Source: Pseudomonas sichuanensis
GTDB taxonomy: Bacteria > Pseudomonadota > Gammaproteobacteria > Pseudomonadales > Pseudomonadaceae
Length of the DNA: 40,199 nucleotides
Assembly (NCBI RefSeq): GCF_003231305.1
Contig: NZ_QKVM01000057.1
Span: 1-40,199, forward strand
Direction of reading: 5' to 3'
Shown: positions 1-7,907 of the stretch, one piece after another
Layout of the letters: the number at the start of each line of letters is the position of its first letter
Position numbering within the stretch: the stretch's first letter is position 1
Position numbers and translations under genes: made by a program
The notes under the pieces: model-generated
The model's input: the letters and a program-made list of their open reading frames with translations, nothing else
What the model was told of the DNA's origin: nothing
Database searches by the model: none

Positions 1-18
1 GCCATCAAAGCCTGCCAA

Positions 19-891
19 TCAACGCGATGCTGGCTGCACAGTACGTTGCCCGCCCAACCGGCTCATCCACACCGACGCCAGGATGATCGAGCCGCCGATG
101 GCCAACCGCCCCAGCGGTTCGTCCTGGTTCCAGATCAGCAGGTTCAGCAGCAGCCCCACCGGCACATGCAGGTTGTTCATCACCGCCAGGGTGCCGCCGG
201 ATACCAGGCAGGCGCCCTTATTCCACCAGTACAGGCCAAGCGCGGTCGGGCACAGCCCAAGGAACAACAGCACCAGCCACTGGGTGTCGGTGCTCGGCAG
301 GTGCTGGGCGTTGCCGAACAGCAGGAAGGCCGGCAGCACCACCAGCAGCGCGCCGAGGTAGAAATAGCCGAAACGTCGGTAATGCGGCAGGTCGCTGGGG
401 TGGCGGGCCACCAGATGGCGGTACAGCACCTGGCCGGCGGCATAGGTGAAGTTGGCCAGTTGCAACAGCAAAAAGCCCACGAAGAACTCACCTGTGACAC
501 TGTCGAAACGGATCACCGCCGCGCCGGCCACGGCCACCAGCGCAGCCAGCAGCGCCCACGGGTTGAAGCGCCGATTCAAGGCATCCTCGATCAAGGTGAC
601 GTGCAGCGGTGTGAGGATGGTGAACAGCAGCACTTCAGGCACGGTCAACACGCGGAAGCTCAGGTACAGGCACACGTAGGTAATGCCGTACTGCAGCGCG
701 CCGATCAGCAACATGGAACGCATGAAGCGCGGTTCGACCTGGCGCCAGCGGGTCAACGGCAGGAACACCAGCCCGGCCAGCAGCACCCGGGCCAGCACGG
801 CAAAGTAGCTGTCGACGTGGCCGGCCAGGTATTCGCCGATCAGGTTGAAAGAGTACGCCTGGATCAGCGCGACGATTATCAGGTAGCCCAT
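19..891 (-). CDS. EamA/DMT-family inner-membrane transporter
   Basis: A 290-residue, very hydrophobic protein with about ten predicted membrane segments spread over its whole length. They fall in two halves of about 140 residues, as expected for the two EamA repeats of the drug/metabolite transporter superfamily. The second half carries a conserved-looking stretch (LGLCPTALGLYWWNKG) typical of the repeat. The ATG is preceded by GAGAGG at good spacing and the stop is inside the window, so the gene is complete. Family members export small metabolites or amino acids across the inner membrane, but the substrate cannot be read from sequence. It stands alone: the next gene on the same strand, azoR, is separated by a REP palindrome and a terminator. 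Family assignment is firm; function is inferred only at class level. Confidence 0.85.
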   Translation of the reverse strand: MGYLIIVALIQAYSFNLIGEYLAGHVDSYFAVLARVLLAGLVFLPLTRWRQVEPRFMRSMLLIGALQYGITYVCLYLSFRVLTVPEVLLFTILTPLHVTLIEDALNRRFNPWALLAALVAVAGAAVIRFDSVTGEFFVGFLLLQLANFTYAAGQVLYRHLVARHPSDLPHYRRFGYFYLGALLVVLPAFLLFGNAQHLPSTDTQWLVLLFLGLCPTALGLYWWNKGACLVSGGTLAVMNNLHVPVGLLLNLLIWNQDEPLGRLAIGGSIILASVWMSRLGGQRTVQPASR

Positions 892-969
892 GGTGGCCTC
901 TCGTGGATCAAGGCGGCGACCTTAGCGGGTTGCGTCCGGGCAGTTCAACCATGAGGTTTGTAAGGGCTG

Positions 970-1014
970 TGCCGGCCTCTTCGCGGGTAAATCGCAGCGG
1001 CGAAGAGGCCGGCA
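970..1014. repeat. REP-like palindrome (15-bp arms)
   Basis: Perfect 15-bp inverted repeat TGCCGGCCTCTTCGC (970-984) and its complement (1000-1014) around a 15-base loop. The left arm runs on into GGGTAAA, the signature of the common P. putida REP sequence, so this looks like a REP variant whose second half has changed. It lies between azoR and the downstream transporter gene. Confidence 0.8.
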
Positions 1015-1039
1015 TTGGTACTTGCTGTGCCCCAGCCAT

Positions 1040-1069
1040 AAAAAAGCCCGGCCATCGCAATGACCGGGC
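1040..1069 (-). terminator. Rho-independent terminator of azoR
   Basis: Read on the minus strand: a GCCCGG/CCGGGC stem with a 12-base loop followed by six T residues, about 50 bp after the azoR stop codon. This is the standard position and form of an intrinsic terminator. Confidence 0.8.
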
Positions 1070-1120
1070 AGGTACACCCAAAGGAGCAACAAGGTGTCAG
1101 GGTTGGGAATTCGTTGAGCC

Positions 1121-1720
1121 TCAGGCCACCGCGGCCAGCTTGGCCTTGGCCTGGTTCAGGCCCTTCTCGTGGAACTCGCCGCTCATGTTCAGGCCTTCGG
1201 CGTGGATGAAGTCCACATCATGGATGCCGATGAAGGCCATCACCTGGCGCAGGTAAGGTTCCTGGTGATCGCTGCTGGCGCCGGCATGGATGCCGCCACG
1301 GGCGGTCAGGACGATGGCGCGTTTGCCGGTCAACAGGCCTTGCGGGCCGGTCGGGGTGTACTTGAAGGTGATACCCGCCCGCAGCACGTGGTCGAGCCAG
1401 GCCTTGAGGGTGCTGGGGATGGTGAAGTTGTACATCGGCGCCGCCATCACCAGCACGTCGGCTGCCAGCAGTTCGTCGGTCAGCGCGTTGGAACGGGCCA
1501 GGGCCTCCAGCTCAGCGGCACTGCGCTGCTCTTCAGGCTTCATCCAGCCGCCCAGCAGGTTGGCATCCAGGTGTGGTACCGGGGCCACGGCCAGGTCACG
1601 GACCTTGATCTCGTCAGACGGGTGCGCCGCTTGCCATTGGGCAATGAAATCCTGGGTCAGTTGACGGGAAACGGAATCCTGCTGGCGGGCGCTGCTTTCG
1701 ATGATCAGTACGCGGGACAT
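1121..1720 (-). CDS. azoR: FMN-dependent NADH:quinone/azo oxidoreductase
   Basis: A 199-residue flavodoxin-fold protein of the AzoR family, which uses FMN and NADH to reduce quinones and azo bonds in the cytoplasm. Visible hallmarks: the N-terminal phosphate-binding loop (IIESSARQQDSVSRQL), the isoalloxazine-contacting segment PMYNFTIPSTLKAWLDHV at about 95-112, and TARGG near 140. Length matches the family (about 200). The start used here is the ATG preceded by GGAGG at 7 bases; an in-frame ATG four codons upstream sits on top of that ribosome site and is unlikely. The gene has its own terminator and is transcribed alone. Upstream lie two CTATCGAT motifs that may regulate it. Pseudomonads carry several azoR paralogs and I cannot say which this is. 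Confidence 0.92.
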   Translation of the reverse strand: MSRVLIIESSARQQDSVSRQLTQDFIAQWQAAHPSDEIKVRDLAVAPVPHLDANLLGGWMKPEEQRSAAELEALARSNALTDELLAADVLVMAAPMYNFTIPSTLKAWLDHVLRAGITFKYTPTGPQGLLTGKRAIVLTARGGIHAGASSDHQEPYLRQVMAFIGIHDVDFIHAEGLNMSGEFHEKGLNQAKAKLAAVA

Positions 1721-1778
1721 GGTGGCCTCCATCGGCGGTAAAGGGTGGCGATTCGATGGAGGTGAGATTAAGGGTTGA

Positions 1779-1824
1779 CCTATCGATAAAAAAGCGTAAA
1801 AAGTGGGACCAATCTATCGATGAA
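1779..1824 (-). promoter_or_regulatory. Twin CTATCGAT motifs upstream of azoR
   Basis: CCTATCGATAAA (1779-1790) and TCTATCGATGAA (1813-1824) share a CTATCGAT(A/G)AA core. Their centres are 34 bp apart and the intervening DNA is A-rich. They lie 60-100 bp upstream of the azoR start, where an activator or repressor of azoR would bind. Each core contains the palindrome ATCGAT. No regulator identity can be assigned; it could also be chance. Confidence 0.4.
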
Positions 1825-1830
1825 TCCGTT

Positions 1831-2145
1831 TTATTCCGCTTTGCAGTCCACCTGGATGCGCAACTTGAGAATCTCGCGGTTGAACTTCGCCGTTACATCG
1901 GCGCTCTTGCCCGCCGGCACATTGACCCGGCGCACGCGCGGCGCCTCGGGGCCATTGCGGAACGTGACCTTGCACGCCGCCGGCACCTGCCCATAGTTGT
2001 TGAGGTTGATCGAACCGATGTCGTAGGTGGTGTCATAGGCGGTGTAGTCGACCTTGACCCCATCGGTCTGTTTCTCCACATCGATGGGGTAGGCCATGGC
2101 CCCGAGGGGCAGGCACAACAGCAAAGCCGCACAACATTTCTTCAT
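1831..2145 (-). CDS. Small secreted (periplasmic) protein of unknown function
   Basis: A 104-residue protein beginning with a clear signal peptide (MKKCCAALLLCLPLGAMA, likely cut before YPIDV). The mature part is about 85 residues, rich in beta-forming residues, with two cysteines (one in AACKVTF, one in VDCKAE) that may form a disulfide. The start is set by AAGGAG eight bases upstream of the ATG at the signal peptide; the reading frame extends further upstream but that part looks non-coding. The protein could be an envelope stress or adhesin-like factor. I do not recognise a named domain. It is divergent from the LysR gene, with only about 50 bp between the two start codons. Confidence 0.8.
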   Translation of the reverse strand: MKKCCAALLLCLPLGAMAYPIDVEKQTDGVKVDYTAYDTTYDIGSINLNNYGQVPAACKVTFRNGPEAPRVRRVNVPAGKSADVTAKFNREILKLRIQVDCKAE

Positions 2146-2195
2146 ACCGGCGCTCTCCTTGAGAAGAGCGCAGCTTAGGACAACAGGAGCCCTGG

Positions 2196-3119
2196 ATGAA
2201 AGCGCCGCGCGTAACCCTGGATCAGTGGCGGACCCTGCAGGCGGTAGTCGATCACGGCGGCTTCGCCCAGGCCGCCGAAGCGCTGCACCGCTCACAGTCG
2301 TCGGTGAGCTACACCGTGGCGCGCATGCAGGAGCAACTGGGCGTGCCGCTGCTGCGCATCGACGGGCGCAAGGCCGTGCTGACCGAGGCCGGCAGCGTGC
2401 TGCTGCGCCGCTCGCGGCAACTGGTCAAGCAGGCCAGCCAACTGGAAGACCTGGCCCACCACATGGAACAGGGCTGGGAGGCCGAAGTGCGCCTGGTGGT
2501 GGACGCCGCCTACCCCAGTGCCCGCCTGGTACGCGCCCTCAGTGCGTTCATGCCGCAAAGCCGCGGCTGCCGGGTGCGCCTGCGTGAAGAAGTGTTGTCC
2601 GGGGTCGAGGAAGTGCTGCACGAAGGCATCGCCGACCTTGCCATCAGCAGCTTCAACATCGGTGGTTATCTGGGCACCGAGCTCAGCCCGGTGGAGTTCG
2701 TCGCCGTCGCCCATCCCGAGCACGCCCTGCACCGCATGGGCCGCGAGATCACCTTCCAGGACCTGGAAAGCCAGCTGCAGGTGGTGATCCGCGACTCTGG
2801 CCGCGCCCAACCGCGCGACGTCGGCTGGCTGGGCGCCGAGCAGCGCTGGACGGTGGGCAGCCTGGGCACCGCCACCACCTTCGTCAGCAGCGGCCTGGGC
2901 TTTGCCTGGCTGCCCCGGCACATGATCGAACGCGAGCTGCGCGATGGCGTGCTCAAGCCCTTGCCACTGGATCAGGGTGGCAGCCGCCACCCGCTGTTCT
3001 ACCTTTATTCGAGCAAGGAAAAGACCCTGGGCCCGGCCACGCAGATCCTCATCGAGTTGCTGCGCAACTTCGACACCGCGCCGCTGGACGTGCCCTTCGC
3101 AGCCCCCCCGCAAGCCTGA
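2196..3119 (+). CDS. LysR-family transcriptional regulator
   Basis: A 307-residue LysR-type regulator. The N-terminal winged helix-turn-helix lies at about residues 7-65 (LDQWRTLQAVVDHGGFAQAAEALHRSQSSVSYTVARMQEQLG), followed by the linker helix and a periplasmic-binding-protein-like effector domain from about 95 to 295. Length is normal for the family. Such proteins bind T-N11-A sites and usually act on a divergent or downstream gene. Here the divergent neighbour is the small secreted protein and the downstream gene, 14 bp after the stop, is an alpha/beta hydrolase. The effector and target are unknown. Confidence 0.92.
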   Translation: MKAPRVTLDQWRTLQAVVDHGGFAQAAEALHRSQSSVSYTVARMQEQLGVPLLRIDGRKAVLTEAGSVLLRRSRQLVKQASQLEDLAHHMEQGWEAEVRLVVDAAYPSARLVRALSAFMPQSRGCRVRLREEVLSGVEEVLHEGIADLAISSFNIGGYLGTELSPVEFVAVAHPEHALHRMGREITFQDLESQLQVVIRDSGRAQPRDVGWLGAEQRWTVGSLGTATTFVSSGLGFAWLPRHMIERELRDGVLKPLPLDQGGSRHPLFYLYSSKEKTLGPATQILIELLRNFDTAPLDVPFAAPPQA

Positions 3120-3133
3120 GAGGACCGCGCCCA

Positions 3134-3946
3134 ATGGCCTGTTTCGAACATGACGGATGCCTGCTGCATTACGAGGAACATGGCCAGGGCGAGCCCCTGG
3201 TGCTGCTGCACGGGCTGGGCTCGAGCAGCCAGGACTGGGAGCTGCAGGTACCTGAGTTCAGCCGCCATTACCGGGTCATCCTCATGGACATCCGCGGCCA
3301 CGGCCAATCCTCCAAGCCGCGCCGCGGCTACCACATCAAGACCTTCAGCGAAGACCTGCTGGCCCTGCTCCAGCACCTTGGCACCGGCCCCGTGCACTTC
3401 GTGGGCCTGTCGATGGGCGGCATGGTCGGCTTCCAGTTCGCCGTCGACCATCCCGCCTGGCTTCGCAGCCTGTGCATCGTCAACAGTGCGCCGGAAGTCA
3501 AACGCCGCACCCGCAGTGACTGGGTCTGGTGGCTCAAGCGCTGGGGCCTGGCGCGTCTGCTCAGCGTCGAAACGGTAGGCAAGGGCCTGGCCGCCAGGCT
3601 CTTTCCCAAACCCCAGCAGGCCGAACTGCGGCGCAAGATGGCCGAACGCTGGGCACGCAACGACAAACGCGCGTACCTCAAGAGCTTCGACGCCATCGTC
3701 GACTGGGGCGTACAGGAACGCATCGGGCAGATCGCCTGTCCTACCCTGGTGATCGCCGCCGACCACGATTACACACCGATACAACTCAAGGAGCGTTACG
3801 TCGCCCTGATGCCGCAAGCCCGACTGGCGGTCATCGAGGATTCCCGGCACGCTACGCCCCTGGACCAACCCGCAGTCTTCAACCGTACCCTGCTGCCCTT
3901 CCTCGCAGCCGCTTCCACCTCTCAAGGATCTTTGAGCCCATGCTGA
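3134..3946 (+). CDS. Alpha/beta-fold hydrolase
   Basis: A 270-residue soluble alpha/beta hydrolase. Oxyanion motif HGLGSS at 26-31, nucleophile elbow GLSMGG with Ser93, probable acid Asp210 (AADHD) and catalytic His239 (DSRHATP) give a complete triad. The closest-looking relatives are small esterases or lactonases of the 3-oxoadipate enol-lactonase type, but there is no catechol pathway context, so the substrate is unknown. It follows the LysR gene by 14 bp and overlaps the ppiA start by 7 bases (ATGCTGA), so the three are probably co-transcribed and the last two translationally coupled. Confidence 0.88.
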   Translation: MACFEHDGCLLHYEEHGQGEPLVLLHGLGSSSQDWELQVPEFSRHYRVILMDIRGHGQSSKPRRGYHIKTFSEDLLALLQHLGTGPVHFVGLSMGGMVGFQFAVDHPAWLRSLCIVNSAPEVKRRTRSDWVWWLKRWGLARLLSVETVGKGLAARLFPKPQQAELRRKMAERWARNDKRAYLKSFDAIVDWGVQERIGQIACPTLVIAADHDYTPIQLKERYVALMPQARLAVIEDSRHATPLDQPAVFNRTLLPFLAAASTSQGSLSPC

Positions 3947-4497
3947 AAAAACTCCTGCTGACCGCCTGCTCGGTCGCCTTCGCCACCAGCGTCATGGCCT
4001 CCGACAAGACACCACACGTGTTGCTGGATACCAGCTTCGGCCAGGTCGAGATCGAGCTGAACGCTGAAAAAGCGCCAATCAGTACGAAGAATTTCCTGCA
4101 GTACGTCGACAGCGGTTTCTATAACAATACGATCTTCCACCGCGTGATCCCGGGCTTCATGGTCCAGGGTGGCGGTTTCACCGACCAGATGGTGCAGAAG
4201 AGCACCAACGACCCGATCCGCAACGAAGCCAGCAATGGCCTGCAGAACACCCGTGGCACCTTGTCCATGGCCCGTACCTCCGACCCGAATTCGGCCACCA
4301 GCCAGTTCTTCATCAACGTGGCCGACAACGATTTCCTCAACCCCGGGCGTGACCGTGGTTACGCAGTGTTCGGCAAGGTCACCAAGGGCATGGAAGTGGT
4401 CGATCAGATCGTCAACTCGCCAACCACCGTCAAGAAGGGCATGCGCGACGTGCCGGCCGACCCCGTGTACATCAAGTCAGCCAAACGCATCGACTGA
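3940..4497 (+). CDS. ppiA: Periplasmic peptidyl-prolyl cis-trans isomerase A (cyclophilin)
   Basis: A 185-residue cyclophilin that speeds cis-trans isomerisation of X-Pro bonds in the periplasm. A signal peptide occupies residues 1-20 (MLKKLLLTACSVAFATSVMA). The catalytic core shows the classic FHRVIPGFMVQGG motif, and the segment ending TSQFFINVADNDFLN carries Phe where eukaryotic cyclophilins have Trp, as in bacterial PpiA. The start chosen is the ATG at the signal peptide, with AAGGA upstream; an open frame continues upstream inside the hydrolase gene but is not coding. It overlaps the hydrolase stop codon. Confidence 0.93.
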   Translation: MLKKLLLTACSVAFATSVMASDKTPHVLLDTSFGQVEIELNAEKAPISTKNFLQYVDSGFYNNTIFHRVIPGFMVQGGGFTDQMVQKSTNDPIRNEASNGLQNTRGTLSMARTSDPNSATSQFFINVADNDFLNPGRDRGYAVFGKVTKGMEVVDQIVNSPTTVKKGMRDVPADPVYIKSAKRID

Positions 4498-4559
4498 CCG
4501 CAGGCTTCACAAGGATGTGAACCGCCTGAGGGTCGGATGGAACAGGAGTTATCTCACCC

Positions 4560-6392
4560 ATGCTGTACCGTCGTTTCGAGCAATTGATCGACATCTTCCG
4601 CGAGGCGCCGAGCGAGGCGCCCCCCGGCAAGGTCTGGCCCTTCTACCTCTATTACCTGCGCCAGGTGTGGCCCAGCTTCCTCGCCCTGCTGATCGTCGGC
4701 CTGTTCGCCTCGTTGATCGAGGTGGCGATGTTCAGCTACCTGAGCCGGATCATCGACCTGGCCCAGGGCACGCCCAACGCCAACTTCTTCAGCGCGCACA
4801 GCGGTGAGCTGATCTGGATGCTGGTGGTCATTCTGCTGCTGCGGCCGCTGTTCTTCGGCCTGCACGACCTGCTGGTGCACCAGACCATCAGCCCGGGCAT
4901 GACCAGCCTGATCCGCTGGCAGAACCACACCTACGTGCTCAAGCAGAGCCTGAATTTCTTCCAGAGCGACTTCGCCGGGCGCATTGCCCAACGCATCATG
5001 CAGACCGGCAACTCGCTGCGCGACTCGGCCGTGCAGGCGGTGGACGCACTGTGGCACGTGCTGATCTACGCCATCAGCTCCCTGGTACTGTTCGCCGAAG
5101 CCGACTGGCGGCTCATGCTGCCGCTGCTGGCATGGATCGCCTGCTACATCGCTGCGCTGTACTACTTCGTGCCCCGGGTGAAAGAGCGCTCGGTGATCTC
5201 CTCCGATGCCCGCTCCAAACTGATGGGCCGCATCGTCGACGGCTACACCAACATCGCCACCCTCAAGCTGTTCGCCCACACCGACTACGAACAACAGTAC
5301 GCCCGTGAAGCGATCCGCGAGCAGACCGAGAAAACCCAACTGGCCGCGCGGGTCGTCACCAGCATGGACGTCGTCATCACTTCGCTCAACGGCCTGTTGG
5401 TGGTCGCCACCACGGGGCTGGCGCTGTGGTTGTGGAGCCAGTCGCTGATCACCGTCGGTGCCATTGCCCTGGCCACGGGCCTGGTGATCCGCATCGTCAA
5501 CATGTCGGGCTGGATCATGTGGGTGGTCAACGGCATCTTCGAAAACATCGGCATGGTCCAGGACGGCCTGCAGACCATCGCCCAGCCGGTAACGGTCAGC
5601 GACCAGCCCGATGCGCCGCCACTGAAGGTCAGCCAGGGCGCGGTGCGTTTCGAGCACCTGGGCTTTCACTATGGCAAGGGCAGCCAGGTCATCGATGCGT
5701 TGAACCTGGACATCCGCCCCGGCGAGAAGATCGGCCTGATCGGCCCTTCCGGCGCGGGCAAGTCAACCCTGGTCAACCTGCTGCTGCGCCTGTACGACGT
5801 GCAGGCCGGGCGCATCCTCATCGACGGCCAGAACATCGCCGAGGTCAACCAGGCCAGCCTGCGCGCACAGATCGGCATGATCACCCAGGACACCTCGCTG
5901 CTGCACCGCTCGATCCGCGACAACCTGCTGTACGGTCGTCCCGATGCCACCGATGAAGAAGTGTGGGAAGCAGTGCGACGGGCGAAGGCCGACGAGTTCA
6001 TCCCGCAGCTGTCCGACGCCCAGGGCCGCACCGGCTTTGACGCCCATGTCGGCGAGCGCGGGGTCAAGCTCTCCGGCGGCCAGCGCCAACGCATCGCCAT
6101 TGCCCGGGTGCTGCTGAAGAACGCACCGATCCTGATCATGGACGAAGCCACTTCGGCGCTGGACTCGGAGGTCGAGGCGGCGATTCAGGAAAGCCTGGAG
6201 ACGCTGATGCAGGGTAAGACGGTGATCGCCATCGCCCACCGCCTGTCGACCATCGCCCGCATGGACCGCCTGGTGGTGTTGGACAAAGGGCATATCGTCG
6301 AAAGCGGCAGCCACAGTGAACTGCTGGCCCAGCACGGGCTGTATGCGCGGCTGTGGCATCACCAGACCGGTGGGTTTGTCGGGGTGGATTGA
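4560..6392 (+). CDS. ABC exporter half-transporter (fused membrane and ATPase domains)
   Basis: A 610-residue type IV ABC exporter subunit. The membrane domain (about 20-330) has six predicted helices. The nucleotide-binding domain (about 360-595) has Walker A GPSGAGKST at 395-403, signature LSGGQ at 504-508, Walker B ILIMDEATSALD with Asp528/Glu529, and the H-loop His560. A homodimer in the inner membrane is expected. The size and the long N-terminal stretch before the first helix resemble multidrug/lipid exporters of the MdlB/MsbA type; the substrate is unknown. AGGAG lies 13 bases upstream of the ATG. It follows ppiA by 62 bp on the same strand and may share its transcript. Confidence 0.92.
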   Translation: MLYRRFEQLIDIFREAPSEAPPGKVWPFYLYYLRQVWPSFLALLIVGLFASLIEVAMFSYLSRIIDLAQGTPNANFFSAHSGELIWMLVVILLLRPLFFGLHDLLVHQTISPGMTSLIRWQNHTYVLKQSLNFFQSDFAGRIAQRIMQTGNSLRDSAVQAVDALWHVLIYAISSLVLFAEADWRLMLPLLAWIACYIAALYYFVPRVKERSVISSDARSKLMGRIVDGYTNIATLKLFAHTDYEQQYAREAIREQTEKTQLAARVVTSMDVVITSLNGLLVVATTGLALWLWSQSLITVGAIALATGLVIRIVNMSGWIMWVVNGIFENIGMVQDGLQTIAQPVTVSDQPDAPPLKVSQGAVRFEHLGFHYGKGSQVIDALNLDIRPGEKIGLIGPSGAGKSTLVNLLLRLYDVQAGRILIDGQNIAEVNQASLRAQIGMITQDTSLLHRSIRDNLLYGRPDATDEEVWEAVRRAKADEFIPQLSDAQGRTGFDAHVGERGVKLSGGQRQRIAIARVLLKNAPILIMDEATSALDSEVEAAIQESLETLMQGKTVIAIAHRLSTIARMDRLVVLDKGHIVESGSHSELLAQHGLYARLWHHQTGGFVGVD

Positions 6393-6415
6393 TACAGAAA
6401 ACGGCATGAGAAAAA

Positions 6416-6518
6416 GGCGTGGGAGCGGCGGTGCGCCGATGCGACTTGCCCCACGATGGCGTCAGACCAGGCGACAGTCTGATCTGACGCCATCGCGGGG
6501 CAAGCCCGCTCCCACGCC
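6416..6518. repeat. REP inverted pair with an expanded left arm
   Basis: The ends GGCGTGGGAGCGG (6416-6428) and CCGCTCCCACGCC (6506-6518) are perfect complements. The right half is the standard REP (CTGACGCCATCGCGGGGCAAGC). The left half has the same REP with CGGTGCGCCGATGCGA added after GTGGGAGCGG. The same expanded arm recurs at 19845. It sits between the convergent ABC exporter and FemAB-like genes, where it may stop transcription or protect 3' ends. Confidence 0.85.
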
Positions 6519-6540
6519 AATGTCCCACGCCCCTTGATGT

Positions 6541-7668
6541 TCATGCCTGACGATACGGCAACATCCCCCGCGCGTCCTCGGCATAGGCCCGCACCCCCGC
6601 CCGCTCCTGCGTCAAGAAATCTTCCACCGCCCGCCGCAACCCCGGATGCAGCAGGTAGTGCCACGAACGGGTGATCACCGGCTCGAACCCTCGAATCAGC
6701 TTGTGCTCACCCTGTGCCCCGGCATCGAAACGCTGCAGCCCTTCGGCAATGGCAAAGTCCATGCCCTGGTAGAAACAGGTCTCGAAATGCAGGCGGTCGA
6801 ACTCGTCCAGACAGCCCCAATAACGGCCGTAGAGGCTGTCGCCCCCCACCAGGCTCAGGGCCATGGCCACCTCGCGACCAGCCTGCCGGGCAATCACCAC
6901 CCGGATCGCCTCGGGCATGCGCGCGGCAATCAGGCTGAAGAATTCGCGGGTCAGGTAGGGTGAACGGCGGCGCACGGTGTAGGTGTTGGCGTAGCACAAG
7001 TAGACGAAGTCCCACTGCGCCTCGCTCAGTTGATCGCCCCGGTACCACTCGAACTCGATGGCATGCGCCGCCACCTGCTCGCGCTCCTTGCGCATCTGCT
7101 TGCGCTTGCGCGAGTTGAGCGTGTCGAGGAAGTCCTGGAAGTCGCGGTAACCCCGGTTACGCCAGTGAAATTGGCACCCCAGGCGCTCCATCCAGCCCGG
7201 CAGGCTGGCCACCACCTCGTCCAAGGCGCTGTCGGTGAAGTTGATATGCGCCCCGGACAACCGCCCCTTGCCCAGGTATTCCGGCAGCGCCTGCAACAAC
7301 AGCAGGGCGTCGCCAGGCTCGGTACTCAACAGGCGCGGCCCGCTTACAGGGCTGAACGGCACAGCGCCGAGCAGCTTGGGGTAGTAGGCGATGCCGGCAC
7401 GTTCGCAGGCGTCGGCCCAACCATGGTCGAACACATACTCGCCGAACGAATGCCACTTGCGGTAGGCCGGCAGCAGCGCCCGCACCTCACCGTCGCGTTC
7501 CAGCACCAGGTGTTCGGCGGCCCAGCCGTGGTCAGGCGCGACACTGCCGCTGTCTTCCATGGCACTGAGAAAGGCGTGGCGCAGGAAAGGCTGCCCATCG
7601 GGCACCAATGCATCCCAGGTGGTCGCCGGCAGGTCGCGCAGGTGGGCAAGGCTGTGAAGGCTGATCAC
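6541..7668 (-). CDS. FemAB/GNAT-fold protein of the peptidoglycan-type acyltransferase group (DUF482-like)
   Basis: A 375-residue protein resembling the group annotated as GNAT family or peptidogalycan biosynthesis protein. Typical segments are an N-terminal FLRHAFLSAMEDSGS, the basic run SRKRKQMRKEREQV in the middle, GDSLYGRYWGC, and a C-terminal FDAGAQGEHKLIRGFEP. These are shared by FemAB-like acyl/aminoacyl transferases, but the reaction is not established. Start: I prefer the GTG opening VISLHSLAHLRDL; a TTG 19 codons upstream keeps the frame open, and neither has a strong ribosome site, so the N-terminus is uncertain. It is convergent with the ABC exporter and divergent from the porin. 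Confidence 0.8.
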   Translation of the reverse strand: MISLHSLAHLRDLPATTWDALVPDGQPFLRHAFLSAMEDSGSVAPDHGWAAEHLVLERDGEVRALLPAYRKWHSFGEYVFDHGWADACERAGIAYYPKLLGAVPFSPVSGPRLLSTEPGDALLLLQALPEYLGKGRLSGAHINFTDSALDEVVASLPGWMERLGCQFHWRNRGYRDFQDFLDTLNSRKRKQMRKEREQVAAHAIEFEWYRGDQLSEAQWDFVYLCYANTYTVRRRSPYLTREFFSLIAARMPEAIRVVIARQAGREVAMALSLVGGDSLYGRYWGCLDEFDRLHFETCFYQGMDFAIAEGLQRFDAGAQGEHKLIRGFEPVITRSWHYLLHPGLRRAVEDFLTQERAGVRAYAEDARGMLPYRQA

Positions 7669-7729
7669 GATTCCGACTCGTTGAATTGAAGTGGGCAGTA
7701 TTGCCAATGCAGCCGCGACACTCAATTGA

Positions 7730-7752
7730 ACTGCTGTTCACTTAACAGCAGT
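7730..7752. promoter_or_regulatory. Inverted repeat in the divergent femAB-like/porin promoter region
   Basis: A perfect 9-bp inverted repeat ACTGCTGTT-CACTT-AACAGCAGT, flanked by CAATTG on both sides (7723 and 7757). It lies 60 bp upstream of the minus-strand start and about 155 bp upstream of the porin. It could be an operator or a short hairpin in the 5' leader. The rest of the 240-bp gap shows no other clear element. Confidence 0.4.
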
Positions 7753-7907
7753 GCCACCAATTGGACATTATTCTGTCATTCCCCCCCGCAATACTGGCGC
7801 CTGTTTTTCGGAAGCCCAGAACCTGTCTAGTCAGGCCTTTTCCGAAGACATGCCAACTCGGGGGCGGCCGCGTGAGCCTCCCCACTTTATTCAACAGGGA
7901 GAACCTT

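Noticed and set aside
2292..3134. Minus-strand open frame opposite the LysR gene
   Set aside because: Antisense, without domains; the LysR helix-turn-helix and effector domain are clear on the plus strand.
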